A stretch of 64,000 nucleotides of DNA from Azorhizobium oxalatiphilum (GTDB lineage Bacteria > Pseudomonadota > Alphaproteobacteria > Rhizobiales > Xanthobacteraceae), in contig NZ_BMCT01000003.1 in NCBI RefSeq assembly GCF_014635325.1, forward strand, positions 372,001-436,000, written 5' to 3'. The notes below the pieces were generated by a model, which had not been told where the DNA came from, searched no databases, and was given only the letters and a program-made list of their open reading frames with translations. The translations under genes and the position numbers were made by a program. Positions 36,376 through 45,689 of the stretch are shown here, piece by piece; the stretch's first letter is position 1; every line of letters starts with the position of its first letter.

Positions 36376-37742
36376 GATGTGGGCACCAGAGCACGCGGGG
36401 CGGATTCGCCGCGCAGGAGTTTCTTCACCGCCGGGCTCGCCACCACCTCGCCCTTCACGGCGAAGGTCTCGTGGTTCTTCTCGATATCGGCGATCACATA
36501 GCGATAATTGACCATCGTCCCATAGGCCTGGGCGATGCCCTTGGGGGAGAGGTCGCCCATGGGGTTGAGCCGCTCCAGCCGGGCGCCATTGCCGAGATGG
36601 AAGCGGGCCACGGGGTCGATGGGCTTGCCCTTCGATGTCCTGGCGATCAGGAAATAATGGGCGGCGAGGCTGTTCATGAGCGTTGCCAGTTCCGCCCGCA
36701 CCGCATCCTGCTCCACCCAGTCGGGAGCATCGAGCAGGGCCAGCAGCTCGCGGTCGGCGGAGGTGAGCACGGCGGAATTCTCCGACTTGCGCTCGGCATC
36801 CAGCCATTTGCGGAAGGCGGGCACGGGCGAGAGCGTCACGAAGGTGGTGAGCGAGGGGATTTCGCGGGAAATCTCCTCCACCACCTGCTTGATGAGGAAG
36901 TGGCCGAAGCTCACGCCGGCAAGCCCACGCTGGCAGTTGGAGATGGAATAGAAGACCGCCGTGGTGGCGGTGCCGGGCACGATGGGATCGCGCGTCTGGT
37001 CGAGGATGGGGGCGATGGCGCCGGGCGTCTCGCGCATGAGGGCCACTTCCACGAAGATCAGCGGCTCATCCACCAGCGCGGGGTGGAAGAAGGCGTAGCA
37101 ATGCCGGTCCGGGCTGTCCACGCGGGCGCGCAGATCGTTCCAGTCGCGGATGGCGTGCACCGCCTCGTAGCGGATGATCTTCTCCAGCACGTTGGCGGGC
37201 GTGGACCAGTCGATCCGGCGCAGCACCAGAAAGCCCCGGTTGAACCAGGAGGAGAACAGGTGGCTGAAGTCATTGTCCACCGGCGCCAGCTCCTTGCGGC
37301 GCTCCATGGCGTCCATGAGATGCTCGCGCATGTGGACGAGATCGGCGGTGGCACCGGGTGCCATGTTGAGCCGGCGGAACAATTGCTGCCGGCGCGGCTC
37401 GCTGGCGGCGTGGATTTCGGCAATGGAGGCGTCGCTCGGCTTGGCCGCATAGGCGGCCATGGCCTTTTCCAGCCGGGTCGTGTCGGGCCCGAAGGTGGCC
37501 AGCAGGCTTTCAAAGAAGGCGATGCGCTCGCCGGTCTTCATCTGGGCATAGCGGGAGAGGATTTCAGCGGCGAGCGCGACCCCGGAGGCCTCGCCCCGGC
37601 CTGAGAGCAGTTCCTGGCAACGGTCCACCAGCGTGGCGGCACGGGTGGCGCCATTGGTGCGGCCGGATCGGTCCAGCAGGGCACGGCCGCGGTCCGCGAT
37701 GGTCGCAAGAAGATCGCCGAAAAAGGAACTGTTGGACGTCAT
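36372..37742 (-). CDS. matA: Malonyl-CoA decarboxylase
   Basis: 456 residues from MTSNSSFFGDLL; in-frame codons upstream are not conserved. The N-terminal helical domain (about 1-190) is followed by the acetyltransferase-like catalytic domain, which holds the diagnostic SISNCQRGLAGVSFGHFL block and the late AHYFLIARTSKGKPIDPVARFHLGNGA region where the catalytic His lies. The enzyme splits malonyl-CoA to acetyl-CoA and CO2. First gene of the leftward matA-matB unit, divergent from the GntR regulator; spacing 201 bp. Confidence 0.95.
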   Translation of the reverse strand: MTSNSSFFGDLLATIADRGRALLDRSGRTNGATRAATLVDRCQELLSGRGEASGVALAAEILSRYAQMKTGERIAFFESLLATFGPDTTRLEKAMAAYAAKPSDASIAEIHAASEPRRQQLFRRLNMAPGATADLVHMREHLMDAMERRKELAPVDNDFSHLFSSWFNRGFLVLRRIDWSTPANVLEKIIRYEAVHAIRDWNDLRARVDSPDRHCYAFFHPALVDEPLIFVEVALMRETPGAIAPILDQTRDPIVPGTATTAVFYSISNCQRGLAGVSFGHFLIKQVVEEISREIPSLTTFVTLSPVPAFRKWLDAERKSENSAVLTSADRELLALLDAPDWVEQDAVRAELATLMNSLAAHYFLIARTSKGKPIDPVARFHLGNGARLERLNPMGDLSPKGIAQAYGTMVNYRYVIADIEKNHETFAVKGEVVASPAVKKLLRGESAPRALVPTS

Positions 37743-37881
37743 GTACGCCTGTCCTCTCGGTTGCGGGCCGGGAGCCGGGACGCAAGGACGGGCAGCAAGG
37801 AGCCCGTCACGCAGTCCCTTTGGCCTCGCATCCAGTCTAGCACGCCGCCCGCCCAGCCTGCTGCCTCCTATGAGGCGACGA

Positions 37882-37930
37882 CTTGCATCCGTTGTCAATC
37901 ATCATGTATGCAAGATTATAGGAATTGCAT
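37882..37930. promoter_or_regulatory. Half-site cluster, candidate GntR/MatR operator
   Basis: Three copies of the TTGCAT/ATGCAA half-site lie in the gap between matA and the GntR gene: 37883-37888, 37908-37913 and 37925-37930. The first two form a 7-bp inverted repeat, CTTGCAT and ATGCAAG. The segment ATGTATGCAA (37904-37913) differs from the GntR/FadR-type palindrome TTGTATACAA at two of ten positions. It lies just ahead of the regulator's GTG start. Inferred autoregulation and control of matAB. Confidence 0.5.
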
Positions 37931-37943
37931 TTGGAGGCGTTCG

Positions 37944-38618
37944 GTGCGCGGCGAGGCCACTCCCCGGCTGCGGGAAGCCCTTGAGGACGATATCGTCTCT
38001 GGCCGGCTCAAGCCCGGTCAGCGGCTCGACGAGGTGAGCCTTGCCGAGCGCTTTGACGTATCGAGAACGCCGATCCGCGAGGCTTTGATCCAGCTGGCCG
38101 CCTCGGGAATGGTGGAGATCCGCCCGCGCCGGGGTGCCTTCGTGGCTTTGCTCGGCCCGCGCGCGCTCATCGAGAGCTTCGAGTTGATGGCGGAGATCGA
38201 GGCCGCCTGCGGCCGCCTCGCCGCCCGGCGCATGACGCCGGAAGATCGAGCCGCCATCGAGCAGAGCCATGCGGGCTGCGCCGCCGCTGTCGCGGCGGAG
38301 GACCGCGAGACCTATTATGCGGAAAATGCCCGCTTCCATGCCGCCATCTATGCGGCGACGGGCAATCGCGTGCTGGCCGGCGAAGCCCAGCGCCACCAGC
38401 GCCTGCTCCAGCCCTATCGGCGCCTGCAGCTCCGTGTGCCCCGGCGGATGGACGCCTCCTTCGCCGAGCACGAGGCCATTCTGGACGCCTTGCTGAAGGG
38501 CGATGGGGATCTCGCCGCCGAGCGCCTCAGGGCGCATGTGCTGGTGCAGGGCGAGCGGTTCCTGAACCTGATCACCGCTTTGCAGGACGAAGCAGAGGCG
38601 GTTGCCCGGGTGGGCTGA
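37944..38618 (+). CDS. matR: GntR family regulator (FadR/FCD subfamily), probable malonate regulator
   Basis: 224 residues from a GTG with TTGGAGG 7 nt upstream; the frame is open further but begins in the matA promoter. The winged-helix domain (about 5-70) contains the GntR signature IVSGRLKPGQRLDEVSLAERF and SRTPIREALIQLAASGMVE. The FCD ligand domain follows, with Asp/His metal or carboxylate ligands in ENARFHAAIY and the late FAEHEAILDALL. Divergent from matA; the family is often induced by the substrate (malonate or malonyl-CoA). It converges on mntH with 22 bp between stops. Confidence 0.88.
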   Translation: MRGEATPRLREALEDDIVSGRLKPGQRLDEVSLAERFDVSRTPIREALIQLAASGMVEIRPRRGAFVALLGPRALIESFELMAEIEAACGRLAARRMTPEDRAAIEQSHAGCAAAVAAEDRETYYAENARFHAAIYAATGNRVLAGEAQRHQRLLQPYRRLQLRVPRRMDASFAEHEAILDALLKGDGDLAAERLRAHVLVQGERFLNLITALQDEAEAVARVG

Positions 38619-38640
38619 CCGCCTCTGCCGAAGGTCTGGG

Positions 38641-39978
38641 TCAGCCGAGGGCGAAGTCCACCAGCAGCTTCATGTTGAGCGCGATGATGAGCAGGCCTGC
38701 GGCGGCAGCCAGCACCGTCTGCCAGCGTGGGGCCACATGCACGCCCATCTTGCGCCTGTCCGCCGTGAACATGACGAGCGGCACGATGGCGAAGGGCAGT
38801 TGCAGCGATAGCACCACCTGACTGAGGATCAGCAGCGTGGAGGCCCCCGACTCGCCATAGGCGATGGTGACGATCGCCGCCGGGACGATGGCGATGGCGC
38901 GGGTCAGCAGCCGCCGCAGCCAGGGCTGGATCCTCAACTCGATGAACCCCTCCATCACCGCCTGTCCGGCAATGGTGGCGGTGACGGTGGAGTTCAGGCC
39001 GCAGCACAGCAGCGCGATGGCGAACAGGGTGGGCGCCAGCGAGGAGCCCAGCAGCGGATTGAGCAGTTCGTGCGCCTTGCCCAGCTCCGCCACCTCGCCC
39101 GAGCCGGTGCCGTGGAAGGCGGCGGCGGCGAGGATGAGGATGGAGGCGTTGATGGTGAGCGCGAACATCAGCGCGAAGGTGGAGTCCCAGGTGGCGAAGC
39201 GGATAGCCTCGCGCACGCCTTCCTCCGAGGGGTCGTGCCTGCGCGTCTGCACGATGGCGGAGTGCAGATAGAGATTATGCGGCATGACCGTCGCGCCGAG
39301 GATGCCGAGCGCGAGATAGAGCATGTCGGGATTGGTCACGATCTCCGTCGTGGGGGCAAAGCCGCGGATCACCGCGCCCCAGTCCGGATCAGCCATCGCG
39401 ATCTGCACGAAGAAGCAGGCCGCGATCACCGCCAGCAGGGCCATGATGAGCGCTTCCACGAAACGGAAGCCCAGCTTCTGCAGGCCGAGAATAAGGAACA
39501 CATCCAGCGCGGTGATGATCACGCCGAGTTCCAGCGGGATGCCGAACAGCAGGTTGAGGCCGATGGCGGTGCCGATCACCTCCGCCAGATCGGTGGCGCA
39601 GATGGCCAGCTCCGCGAGGATCCAGAGCACGAAGGCGACAGGCTTGGGGAAGCTGTCGCGGCAGGCCTGCGCCAGATCGCGCCCGCTCGCGACGCCGAGG
39701 CGCGAGCATAGTGCCTGGAGCAGAATGGCGATGACATTGGAGAGCAGCGCCACGAACAGCAGCGCGTAGCCGAAGCGGGAGCCGCCGGCGAGCGAGGTCG
39801 CCCAGTTGCCGGGGTCCATGTAGCCGGTGGCGACGAGATAGCCGGGACCAAGGAACGCGAACAGGCGGCCGATGCGGCTGCGATGGCTGACCTTGATGCT
39901 TCCGTGGACATCCGAAAGCGCCGGCTCGCCACGCGGGCGACGCCAGCCATCGGACGGTTTCCTCAACTGATCCAGCAT
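38641..39978 (-). CDS. mntH: Nramp family manganese/divalent metal transporter
   Basis: 445 residues, 11 or so membrane helices. The metal site is visible: DPGN (55-58) in helix 1 and MPHN (232-235) in helix 6. It imports Mn2+ (and Fe2+) with protons across the inner membrane. I start at the ATG at 39978, after which the family sequence begins within about 40 residues; the open frame extends 99 codons upstream but that region holds the promoter. A Fur-family operator-like palindrome lies about 60 bp upstream. Confidence 0.95.
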   Translation of the reverse strand: MLDQLRKPSDGWRRPRGEPALSDVHGSIKVSHRSRIGRLFAFLGPGYLVATGYMDPGNWATSLAGGSRFGYALLFVALLSNVIAILLQALCSRLGVASGRDLAQACRDSFPKPVAFVLWILAELAICATDLAEVIGTAIGLNLLFGIPLELGVIITALDVFLILGLQKLGFRFVEALIMALLAVIAACFFVQIAMADPDWGAVIRGFAPTTEIVTNPDMLYLALGILGATVMPHNLYLHSAIVQTRRHDPSEEGVREAIRFATWDSTFALMFALTINASILILAAAAFHGTGSGEVAELGKAHELLNPLLGSSLAPTLFAIALLCCGLNSTVTATIAGQAVMEGFIELRIQPWLRRLLTRAIAIVPAAIVTIAYGESGASTLLILSQVVLSLQLPFAIVPLVMFTADRRKMGVHVAPRWQTVLAAAAGLLIIALNMKLLVDFALG

Positions 39979-40032
39979 TCTGCACTCATCCACGTGGAAG
40001 CTTGGAATGAGAATGGATAAAGGCGCAATGTC

Positions 40033-40059
40033 TGTCAATGCAATTGCGAATGAATTGCA
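40033..40059 (-). promoter_or_regulatory. Candidate Mur-box and promoter of mntH
   Basis: A 7-7-7 palindrome TGCAATT-7-AATTGCA (40039-40059) lies directly upstream of a TTGACA -35 box (complement of 40033-40038). A fair -10 (CATTCT) follows 17 nt later. Mur, the manganese-responsive Fur homologue of Rhizobiales, represses mntH in related species, and AT-rich TGCAA palindromes of this kind are its targets. Experimental proof is lacking here. Confidence 0.6.
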
Positions 40060-40180
40060 AAAACGAACGAAAGACCTGAGCTGGGCAGGCCTGATCCGGC
40101 TGCGCCGCCCTCTTCCGCGCGTTCGGTTCAGGGGGGGGTAGCCGCCTGAACCGGTGGAGAGGGCAGGGGGGCGTGCGGGC

Positions 40181-40213
40181 AAAGAAAAACCCCGGCGGTT
40201 GCCCGCCGGGGTT
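40181..40213 (-). terminator. Terminator of the porin gene
   Basis: 11-bp perfect stem (40188-40198 with 40203-40213) and 4-nt loop. Read leftward it is followed by a T-run (complement of aaagaaaaa at 40181-40189). Strong Rho-independent form. Confidence 0.88.
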
Positions 40214-40238
40214 CTCCGAACCTGTGATCCCGAAAGGA

Positions 40239-41684
40239 TCAGAAGCTGCGCTGGGCGCGGAAACCGCCCGACCACACGTCGGTGGAACCGCCGACCAGAG
40301 CGGTCGCGCTGCCCGTGCCGTTGGTGGCGTAGTTGTTGAGCGGCACGTCACCATCGACCTTCGAGTAGAGGACTTCGAGGCCGAGGTCGAGGTTCTTCAC
40401 CGGCGACCAGATGGTGTTGGCGCCGACCTGCCACAGGCTCACGTCCTCGGCGCCGACGGTGTTGTCCGACACGCTGACGTCCACGTAACCACCGAACACC
40501 GACGAGCGGACGCCGGGGGTCCAGAAGTGACGATACTGAGCCTGGATCGCCCAGGCGGTGGTGGTGCTGTAGGACAGCGTGTTGGCGTTCCACGTGGCGT
40601 CCGACAGCGGGTAATAGGCGCCGCCGGAGGTCAGGAGCGAGGAGCCGAGGTCGACGCGGCCGAGGCCGGTGGCGCGGCCCTGGTTGGTGCCCGACAGGCC
40701 GACATAGCTCAGGGCGCCGTCAGCATAGTTGGCCTGGATGTACAGGCTGTCGCCCTTGGCGATCATCGGCAGCTTGATCTCGACTGCGCCGCCCAGAGCC
40801 CAGCCCCAGGTGTCGTCCGAGTTCTGGCCGAGGAACGAGGTGCCGGTGGCGGTGCCGATCGGGGTGAGCGCGCCCACCTGATGCGCAGCCGCGGAGAACT
40901 GCGCCGAGCCCCAGGCCTGATCGATGCGGATGTTGCCGACGATGTCCGGGATTTCCTGGCCGGACTGGTAGTTGCTGTAGCCAAGGCCACCGGTGGTGCT
41001 GAACACGCCGGCGGACGTCGCCTGCACGCCGGTGATGCGGTTGGCAGCGTCTTCGAGGGCGATAGTCGCCGAGAAGCCGTTGCCGAACTGCGCGGTGTAG
41101 GCGAGGGCCGAGGTCAGCTGGTTCGAGCCGGCATACAGCGTGGTGTAGGCATAGCTGATGCCGGTGTCGAAGAACGACTGGCTGTAGCCGAAGGTGAAGC
41201 CCGCGAACTGGATGAAGGCGCGCTCGAAATACATGCCGATGCCGGAGCCCGAACCGGCGCCCGTCTGGGATTCCCAGTTCATGCCGAAGCGGATGTAGGA
41301 GCGCAGGGTGCCGTAGTCGGTCTGCGTGCGCGCATCCATGCCCATGACGGCGCGAACGCGCGTCAGGTAGGACGCATCGTCATCGTCGCGATAGGGGAAG
41401 GCGGCGCTGCCGGCGCCCGGGCCGTTGAAGCCGGCGCCAGTGCCGGACGAGATGGCCGGATTGAAGGTGCCGGTGGAGTTCAGATAGGTGTCGAAGCGGG
41501 CGAAGCCGTCGATCTTCAGGCAGGTGTCGGTGCCGGGGATGTAGTAGAAGCCCGCGCCGTAGGCGGAGCAAACCCGCACATATTCAACGGCCTTGGCCTT
41601 CACGGGCAGGTCGGCAGCATGGGCGCCGGCAATGGCGGTGAGCCCCGCAACACTGCCGAGCAGAGCACTCTTTACGATGTTCAA
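40239..41684 (-). CDS. Outer-membrane porin (Porin_2 family)
   Basis: 481 residues from a TTG with GGAGG 5 nt upstream; the in-frame extension beyond it has no signal peptide. Signal peptide about 1-23 ([16 protein letters not shown]), then the mature start [29 protein letters not shown] typical of rhizobial porins. [11 protein letters not shown] and alternating beta strands follow, ending in the aromatic C-terminus AQRSF used for outer-membrane insertion. Trimeric general porin for small solutes. Monocistronic, with a strong terminator. Confidence 0.93.
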   Translation of the reverse strand: MNIVKSALLGSVAGLTAIAGAHAADLPVKAKAVEYVRVCSAYGAGFYYIPGTDTCLKIDGFARFDTYLNSTGTFNPAISSGTGAGFNGPGAGSAAFPYRDDDDASYLTRVRAVMGMDARTQTDYGTLRSYIRFGMNWESQTGAGSGSGIGMYFERAFIQFAGFTFGYSQSFFDTGISYAYTTLYAGSNQLTSALAYTAQFGNGFSATIALEDAANRITGVQATSAGVFSTTGGLGYSNYQSGQEIPDIVGNIRIDQAWGSAQFSAAAHQVGALTPIGTATGTSFLGQNSDDTWGWALGGAVEIKLPMIAKGDSLYIQANYADGALSYVGLSGTNQGRATGLGRVDLGSSLLTSGGAYYPLSDATWNANTLSYSTTTAWAIQAQYRHFWTPGVRSSVFGGYVDVSVSDNTVGAEDVSLWQVGANTIWSPVKNLDLGLEVLYSKVDGDVPLNNYATNGTGSATALVGGSTDVWSGGFRAQRSF

Positions 41685-42906
41685 AGTGACCTCCAAATGG
41701 TCTTCGGAGGGAGCCTGCTCGCAGCGAAGGTGCCTGCCCCACCATCGCCTGATCCCGACCCCAGCCCCATCGCTCTGGCCCGAATGGGCCAACGCAACGT
41801 CAAGTGACTGGGGTGCCCCCCTCGCTTCACCAGCCAAGAAAACACTATTGTTCACTTGACGCGGCGGACCATAGATGGATCGCTTTCCGGGTGTCAATTG
41901 ATGGTAAGTCCAATCAAGAGTGTGTGCGACTTTTGTGCCACAGTCTGCGCTGCGATGCTCAGTAACTTTCCATCGCCATGGCAGTGCGACGAACGACAAG
42001 TCTTTGTCCGACTACTGATTCTGCAATTTATATTTTGGTTGTGCGGTGCTTCTGCGGTTGCAGGGCTTCACGTGAAGAGCCCGGCGCGGACGCGGGGGGC
42101 AGGTCAGCGTCCGCGCCGGGTCTTGCTCACACACCACATGCGGTGCGGGTGCCTGCGGCGGTGCTGCGCAGGCGACTGTGCCCGGCCACCGGATCGGCTG
42201 GATCGACTTCGGCAGGTCAGCATGCTGCCTGCGCGTTTTCGAGATATGGACTCGCATCATGCGTCGCAAGTAACGAGATCGTGTGAGTGCCATTTCGTGT
42301 GATTACAATCATCTCATGGCTAATGGCGTGTAGTAAATGTCGCAGAATTTTACGAGTTAATGTCGTCTGGTTGTCATGTTTGGTGGGTGCCTGTGGATTG
42401 ATGTACAAGTGTCACCTTGATTGATTGCTCTTGCTTTTGATCGCGATGCGCAATTTCGATCAAAATTACGGAGCGGATGGTCGCAGCGCAGGCGGCCTCG
42501 CAAGGGCGGCCAACAGAGCGCCTGATCAACGTCCCGCAATATTCAGCTCGCGCCTATGGCTGTGAATGCGATTCGCGAAAGCGGGCTTGTGGGGGAGCGA
42601 AAGCTTCGGGGGAGCAGGTATGCAAAGTCGTGGGCCTTAGTTTGCCCAGTCCCTGCCCGAACCGGATTGACTCACTCAATACGCCCAAGCGTCGGCTTGG
42701 GCAATCCTTTGCGACCGATTGCTCTCATGTGCCGCTTTCATCAATCCGTCCGTCATCTCCCGGCGCCCTGAGCCCGTTGCCCGATACATGCGCTGTGGTG
42801 CGCATGACCGCGCGACAGTGTGGCCTTGCCCCGGCGGGGCACTGCGGCCAAAGTCGCGGCAACGCGGGCGTCAAGTCCGGATAGGTCGGTTCAAGGAGGA
42901 AACGGT
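41685..42906. other. Gene-poor, AT-richer 1.2 kb interval
   Basis: No frame here looks like a real gene. A 10-bp inverted repeat sits just upstream of the porin (41798-41807 with 41852-41861, core CAAGTGA/TCACTTG). A very strong 14-bp hairpin lies at 42080-42120 (stems 42080-42093 and 42107-42120). A further 8-bp stem-loop, 42683-42702 (loop 42691-42694), is followed by aatccttt. Positions about 42250-42480 are clearly poorer in G+C than the rest of the window. The region may hold a small RNA, a decayed element or only promoters. Confidence 0.45.
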
Positions 42907-44538
42907 ATGCCTCAGGCCACCGCTGCAGGTGAGACCTATGACTATGTGATCGTCGGCGCGGGATCCGCCGGCTGCGTGCTCGCCAATCGGCTGTCCGCCG
43001 ACCCGAATGTGCGGGTGGCGGTGGTGGAGGCCGGCGGCAAGGACGACTGGATCTGGTTCCACATTCCTGTCGGTTATCTGTTCGCCATCGGCAATCCGCG
43101 CGCGGACTGGTGCTTCAAGACCGAGCCCGAAGCCGGACTGAACGGCCGGGCGCTCTCCTATCCGCGCGGCAAGGCCATCGGCGGCTCCTCGGCCATCAAC
43201 GCCATGATCTACATGCGCGGGCAGGCGGCGGATTATGATCACTGGCGGCAATTGGGGCTCGCCGGCTGGGGCTGGGATGAGGTGGAGCCGCTGTTCAAGA
43301 GCCACGAGGATCATTTCCTTGGCCCCAACGCCCATCACGGCAAGGGCGGCGAATGGCATGTGGAGTTTCCCCGCATCACCTGGCCACTGCTGGATGTGGT
43401 GCGCGCGGCGGCGGGACAGGCGGGCATCGCTTCCATCGACGACTTCAACACGGGCGACAATGAGGGAGCCTGCTATTTCCACGTGAACCAGAAACGTGGC
43501 CTGCGCTGGAGCGCGGCGCGCGGCTTTCTGAAGCCCGTGCTCAACAGACCCAACCTCGATCTCGTGACCACGGGCCATGTGGAGCGGGTGATGGTGGAGG
43601 CGGGCCGCGCCACCGGCATCGTGCTGCGCGGCAACGAGGGCCAGCGTACGCTGCGGGCACGCCGCGAGGTGGTGCTGGCGGCAGGCGCGCTCGGCTCGCC
43701 CCAGCTGCTCATGCTGTCCGGTATCGGCCCGGCGGAGCATCTGAAGGCCAAGGGCATCGATGTGGTTCTGGACAAGCCGGGCGTGGGCGCGAACCTGCAG
43801 GACCATCTGCAATTGCGGCTCGTCTACAAGGTGCAGGGCATCGGCACGCTGAACCAGCGCTATCACTCTCTGCCGGGCCGGATCGGCATGGGGCTGGAAT
43901 ATGCGCTGTTCCGGCGCGGACCGCTCACCATGGCGCCCTCGCAGCTTGGCATCTTCACGCGCTCCGATCCGGGGCAGGAGAGGGCGAACATCGAGTTCCA
44001 TGTCCAGCCGCTCTCGCTCGACAAGTTTGGGGATCCGCTGCATCGCTTTCCGGCCTTCACCATGAGCGTGTGCAACCTGCGCCCGACCTCACGCGGCACC
44101 ATCCGGCTGAAGAGCGCCGATCCGCTGGCGCCGCCGGAAATCCGCCCCCACTATCTCACCACGGAGGAGGACCGGCAGGTGGCGGCGGATTCCATCCGCG
44201 TCGCCCGACGCCTCGCCGCTCAGCCGGCGCTCAGCCCATACCACCCCGAAGAACTGCTGCCCGGCCCGACCATATCGAATGATGATGAGGCCGCGCTCGC
44301 CAGGGCGGCAGGCGATGTGGGCACCACCATCTTCCATCCCGTCGGCACGGCGAAGATGGGCCTTGCGACCGATCCGCTGGCGGTGGTCGATGGCCGGCTG
44401 AAAGTCTACGGCATCGAGGGGCTGCGGGTGGTGGACGCGTCCGTCATGCCGACCATAACCTCGGGCAACACCAATTCGCCGACCATCATGATCGGCGAGA
44501 AGGGGGCCCGCATGATCCTGGAGGATGCCCGCGCATGA
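42907..44538 (+). CDS. GMC family oxidoreductase (choline/alcohol dehydrogenase-like)
   Basis: 543 residues from the ATG after AGGAGGAAACGGT. The FAD-binding fold begins YDYVIVGAGSAGCVLANRL; the GMC signature YPRGKAIGGSSAINAMIY and the second signature GALGSPQLLMLSGIGPAEHL are complete. The active-site His477 (in FHPVGTAKMG) and Asn521 region (SGNTNSPTIMIGEKGA) are present. It oxidises an alcohol, probably with a membrane quinone or cytochrome acceptor; substrate not evident. It is unlike BetA in context (no betaine genes nearby). Followed, with ATGA overlap, by a small exported protein. Confidence 0.93.
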   Translation: MPQATAAGETYDYVIVGAGSAGCVLANRLSADPNVRVAVVEAGGKDDWIWFHIPVGYLFAIGNPRADWCFKTEPEAGLNGRALSYPRGKAIGGSSAINAMIYMRGQAADYDHWRQLGLAGWGWDEVEPLFKSHEDHFLGPNAHHGKGGEWHVEFPRITWPLLDVVRAAAGQAGIASIDDFNTGDNEGACYFHVNQKRGLRWSAARGFLKPVLNRPNLDLVTTGHVERVMVEAGRATGIVLRGNEGQRTLRARREVVLAAGALGSPQLLMLSGIGPAEHLKAKGIDVVLDKPGVGANLQDHLQLRLVYKVQGIGTLNQRYHSLPGRIGMGLEYALFRRGPLTMAPSQLGIFTRSDPGQERANIEFHVQPLSLDKFGDPLHRFPAFTMSVCNLRPTSRGTIRLKSADPLAPPEIRPHYLTTEEDRQVAADSIRVARRLAAQPALSPYHPEELLPGPTISNDDEAALARAAGDVGTTIFHPVGTAKMGLATDPLAVVDGRLKVYGIEGLRVVDASVMPTITSGNTNSPTIMIGEKGARMILEDARA

Positions 44539-44864
44539 TGACGTATGGGTCACGCAAAAGCTCGCGCTCAACGGCCCTTCTGCGGGCCGCGGGCCTGTGT
44601 CTCGCAGCCTTTCCGGCGTCCGCTTCCAGCCCGGATGCCTGGGCGGAGCTGTTCGGCAAGGCGAAGGCGGCTTGCCTGAAGGCCAGCGGCCTGAAGGAGG
44701 CACGGGCACTTGGCGCGCCCACGGATTTTTCCGATCGTGTTCTCGTGCTGGTGTCCGGCCGTTGGCCGCAGCCGCACATGAAGAACCAGAAGGCGACCTT
44801 CGCCTGTCTGTATGGCAAGGCGTCGGGACAGGCGGAGGCGCAGGAACTGACGACGCCGCCCTGA
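44535..44864 (+). CDS. Small exported protein of unknown function
   Basis: 109 residues, starting in an ATGA overlap with the GMC oxidoreductase. A signal peptide is likely (RAAGLCLAAFPASASSP, cleavage about 32), giving an exported protein of about 78 residues with two Cys (AACLKAS and TFACLYGK) that could form a disulphide. I recognise no family. Translational coupling suggests it works with the oxidoreductase, perhaps as a periplasmic partner; that is inference. Confidence 0.7.
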   Translation: MMTYGSRKSSRSTALLRAAGLCLAAFPASASSPDAWAELFGKAKAACLKASGLKEARALGAPTDFSDRVLVLVSGRWPQPHMKNQKATFACLYGKASGQAEAQELTTPP

Positions 44865-44891
44865 GCAGCATCATCAGTGTCCGCATGAAGA

Positions 44892-45599
44892 TCAGGAAGC
44901 GGCGTCCGCGCCCATGGCGGGTGCCTTGCGAGCCAGCCCGTCGAACAGATCGAGCAGGCGCTCACGCCACGCATGGACCGGATCATCGGTTTCCAGCAGC
45001 TCGATCTTCTTGATGCAGCGGGCCCACATGAACATGCCGAACAGGCAATAGTCGGCATAGGTGGGGGCTTCGCCGCACAGGAAGGGCTGCTCGCTCAGCA
45101 CGGCGCGCGCGGGCGCCAGGCCGGCCCGGAAATCGGTAACGTGCTTTTCCGTCTCGGTGCCGAACTCTTCCAGTTTGCGATTGAAGCGGGTTTCGCGCGA
45201 GGTGCGGAAATAGGCCCGGTCGTTCTCGTGCACCAGAGTGAAAATGTCGTAGGTGAGGATCATGCGCAGCGGCAGCACCTGCGTGCTGTCCGCCCAGCTG
45301 TTGCAGAAGCGGGCGAAGCTGCGCCCCTGCGCACTGCCGAACAGGGAAGGCCGATCGGGGTATCGATCTTCCAGATAGGTCGCGATGCGCCAGGAGTCCG
45401 AGAGGACGGTTTCGTCATCCACCAGCACGGGCACGAACCCCTGGCCGGAGAAGGCGATGTTCGCCTTTTCCGAGAAGCGCCACGGCAGGCGCTCGGCTGC
45501 GAGGCCCTTGTGCGCCAGCGCCATGCGCGTCTTCCAGCAGTGTGGACTGAAACGCAGCTCGGCATCGGCGCCGGCGAGTTCGTAGAGCGTGAGCGACAA
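44892..45599 (-). CDS. Glutathione S-transferase family protein
   Basis: 235 residues from a TTG start (MSLTLYELAGADAELRFSP) that has AGGAGA 6 nt upstream; an ATG at 45617 would give a longer form. The thioredoxin-like N-domain includes SPHCWKTRMALAHKGL (position of the catalytic Ser/Cys/Tyr) and the FVPVLVDDETVLSDSWRIATYLED region with the cis-Pro loop. The all-helical C-domain follows from about residue 85. It conjugates or reduces with glutathione; substrate not known. Leftward, single-gene unit. Confidence 0.88.
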   Translation of the reverse strand: MSLTLYELAGADAELRFSPHCWKTRMALAHKGLAAERLPWRFSEKANIAFSGQGFVPVLVDDETVLSDSWRIATYLEDRYPDRPSLFGSAQGRSFARFCNSWADSTQVLPLRMILTYDIFTLVHENDRAYFRTSRETRFNRKLEEFGTETEKHVTDFRAGLAPARAVLSEQPFLCGEAPTYADYCLFGMFMWARCIKKIELLETDDPVHAWRERLLDLFDGLARKAPAMGADAAS

Positions 45600-45631
45600 G
45601 CCTGTTCTCCTGATCATCCGCTGAAAACGAA

Positions 45632-45660
45632 CATGCCGGGCGCTTGCGGCGCCCGGCATG
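45632..45660 (-). terminator. Terminator of the TetR gene
   Basis: Perfect 12-bp stem (45632-45643 with 45649-45660), 5-nt loop. Read leftward it is followed by tgttcgttttc, a T-rich tail. Confidence 0.85.
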
Positions 45661-45689
45661 TCAGATGATGGCCTGTATGTGTGCAGGCT

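Noticed and set aside
41856-42302. 148-codon frame in the gene-poor interval
   Set aside because: Starts and ends across the 14-bp hairpin, odd amino acid composition, no ribosome site or known domain.
42477-42884. 135-codon frame before the GMC oxidoreductase
   Set aside because: No ribosome site, crosses a terminator-like hairpin and overlaps the region next to the real start.
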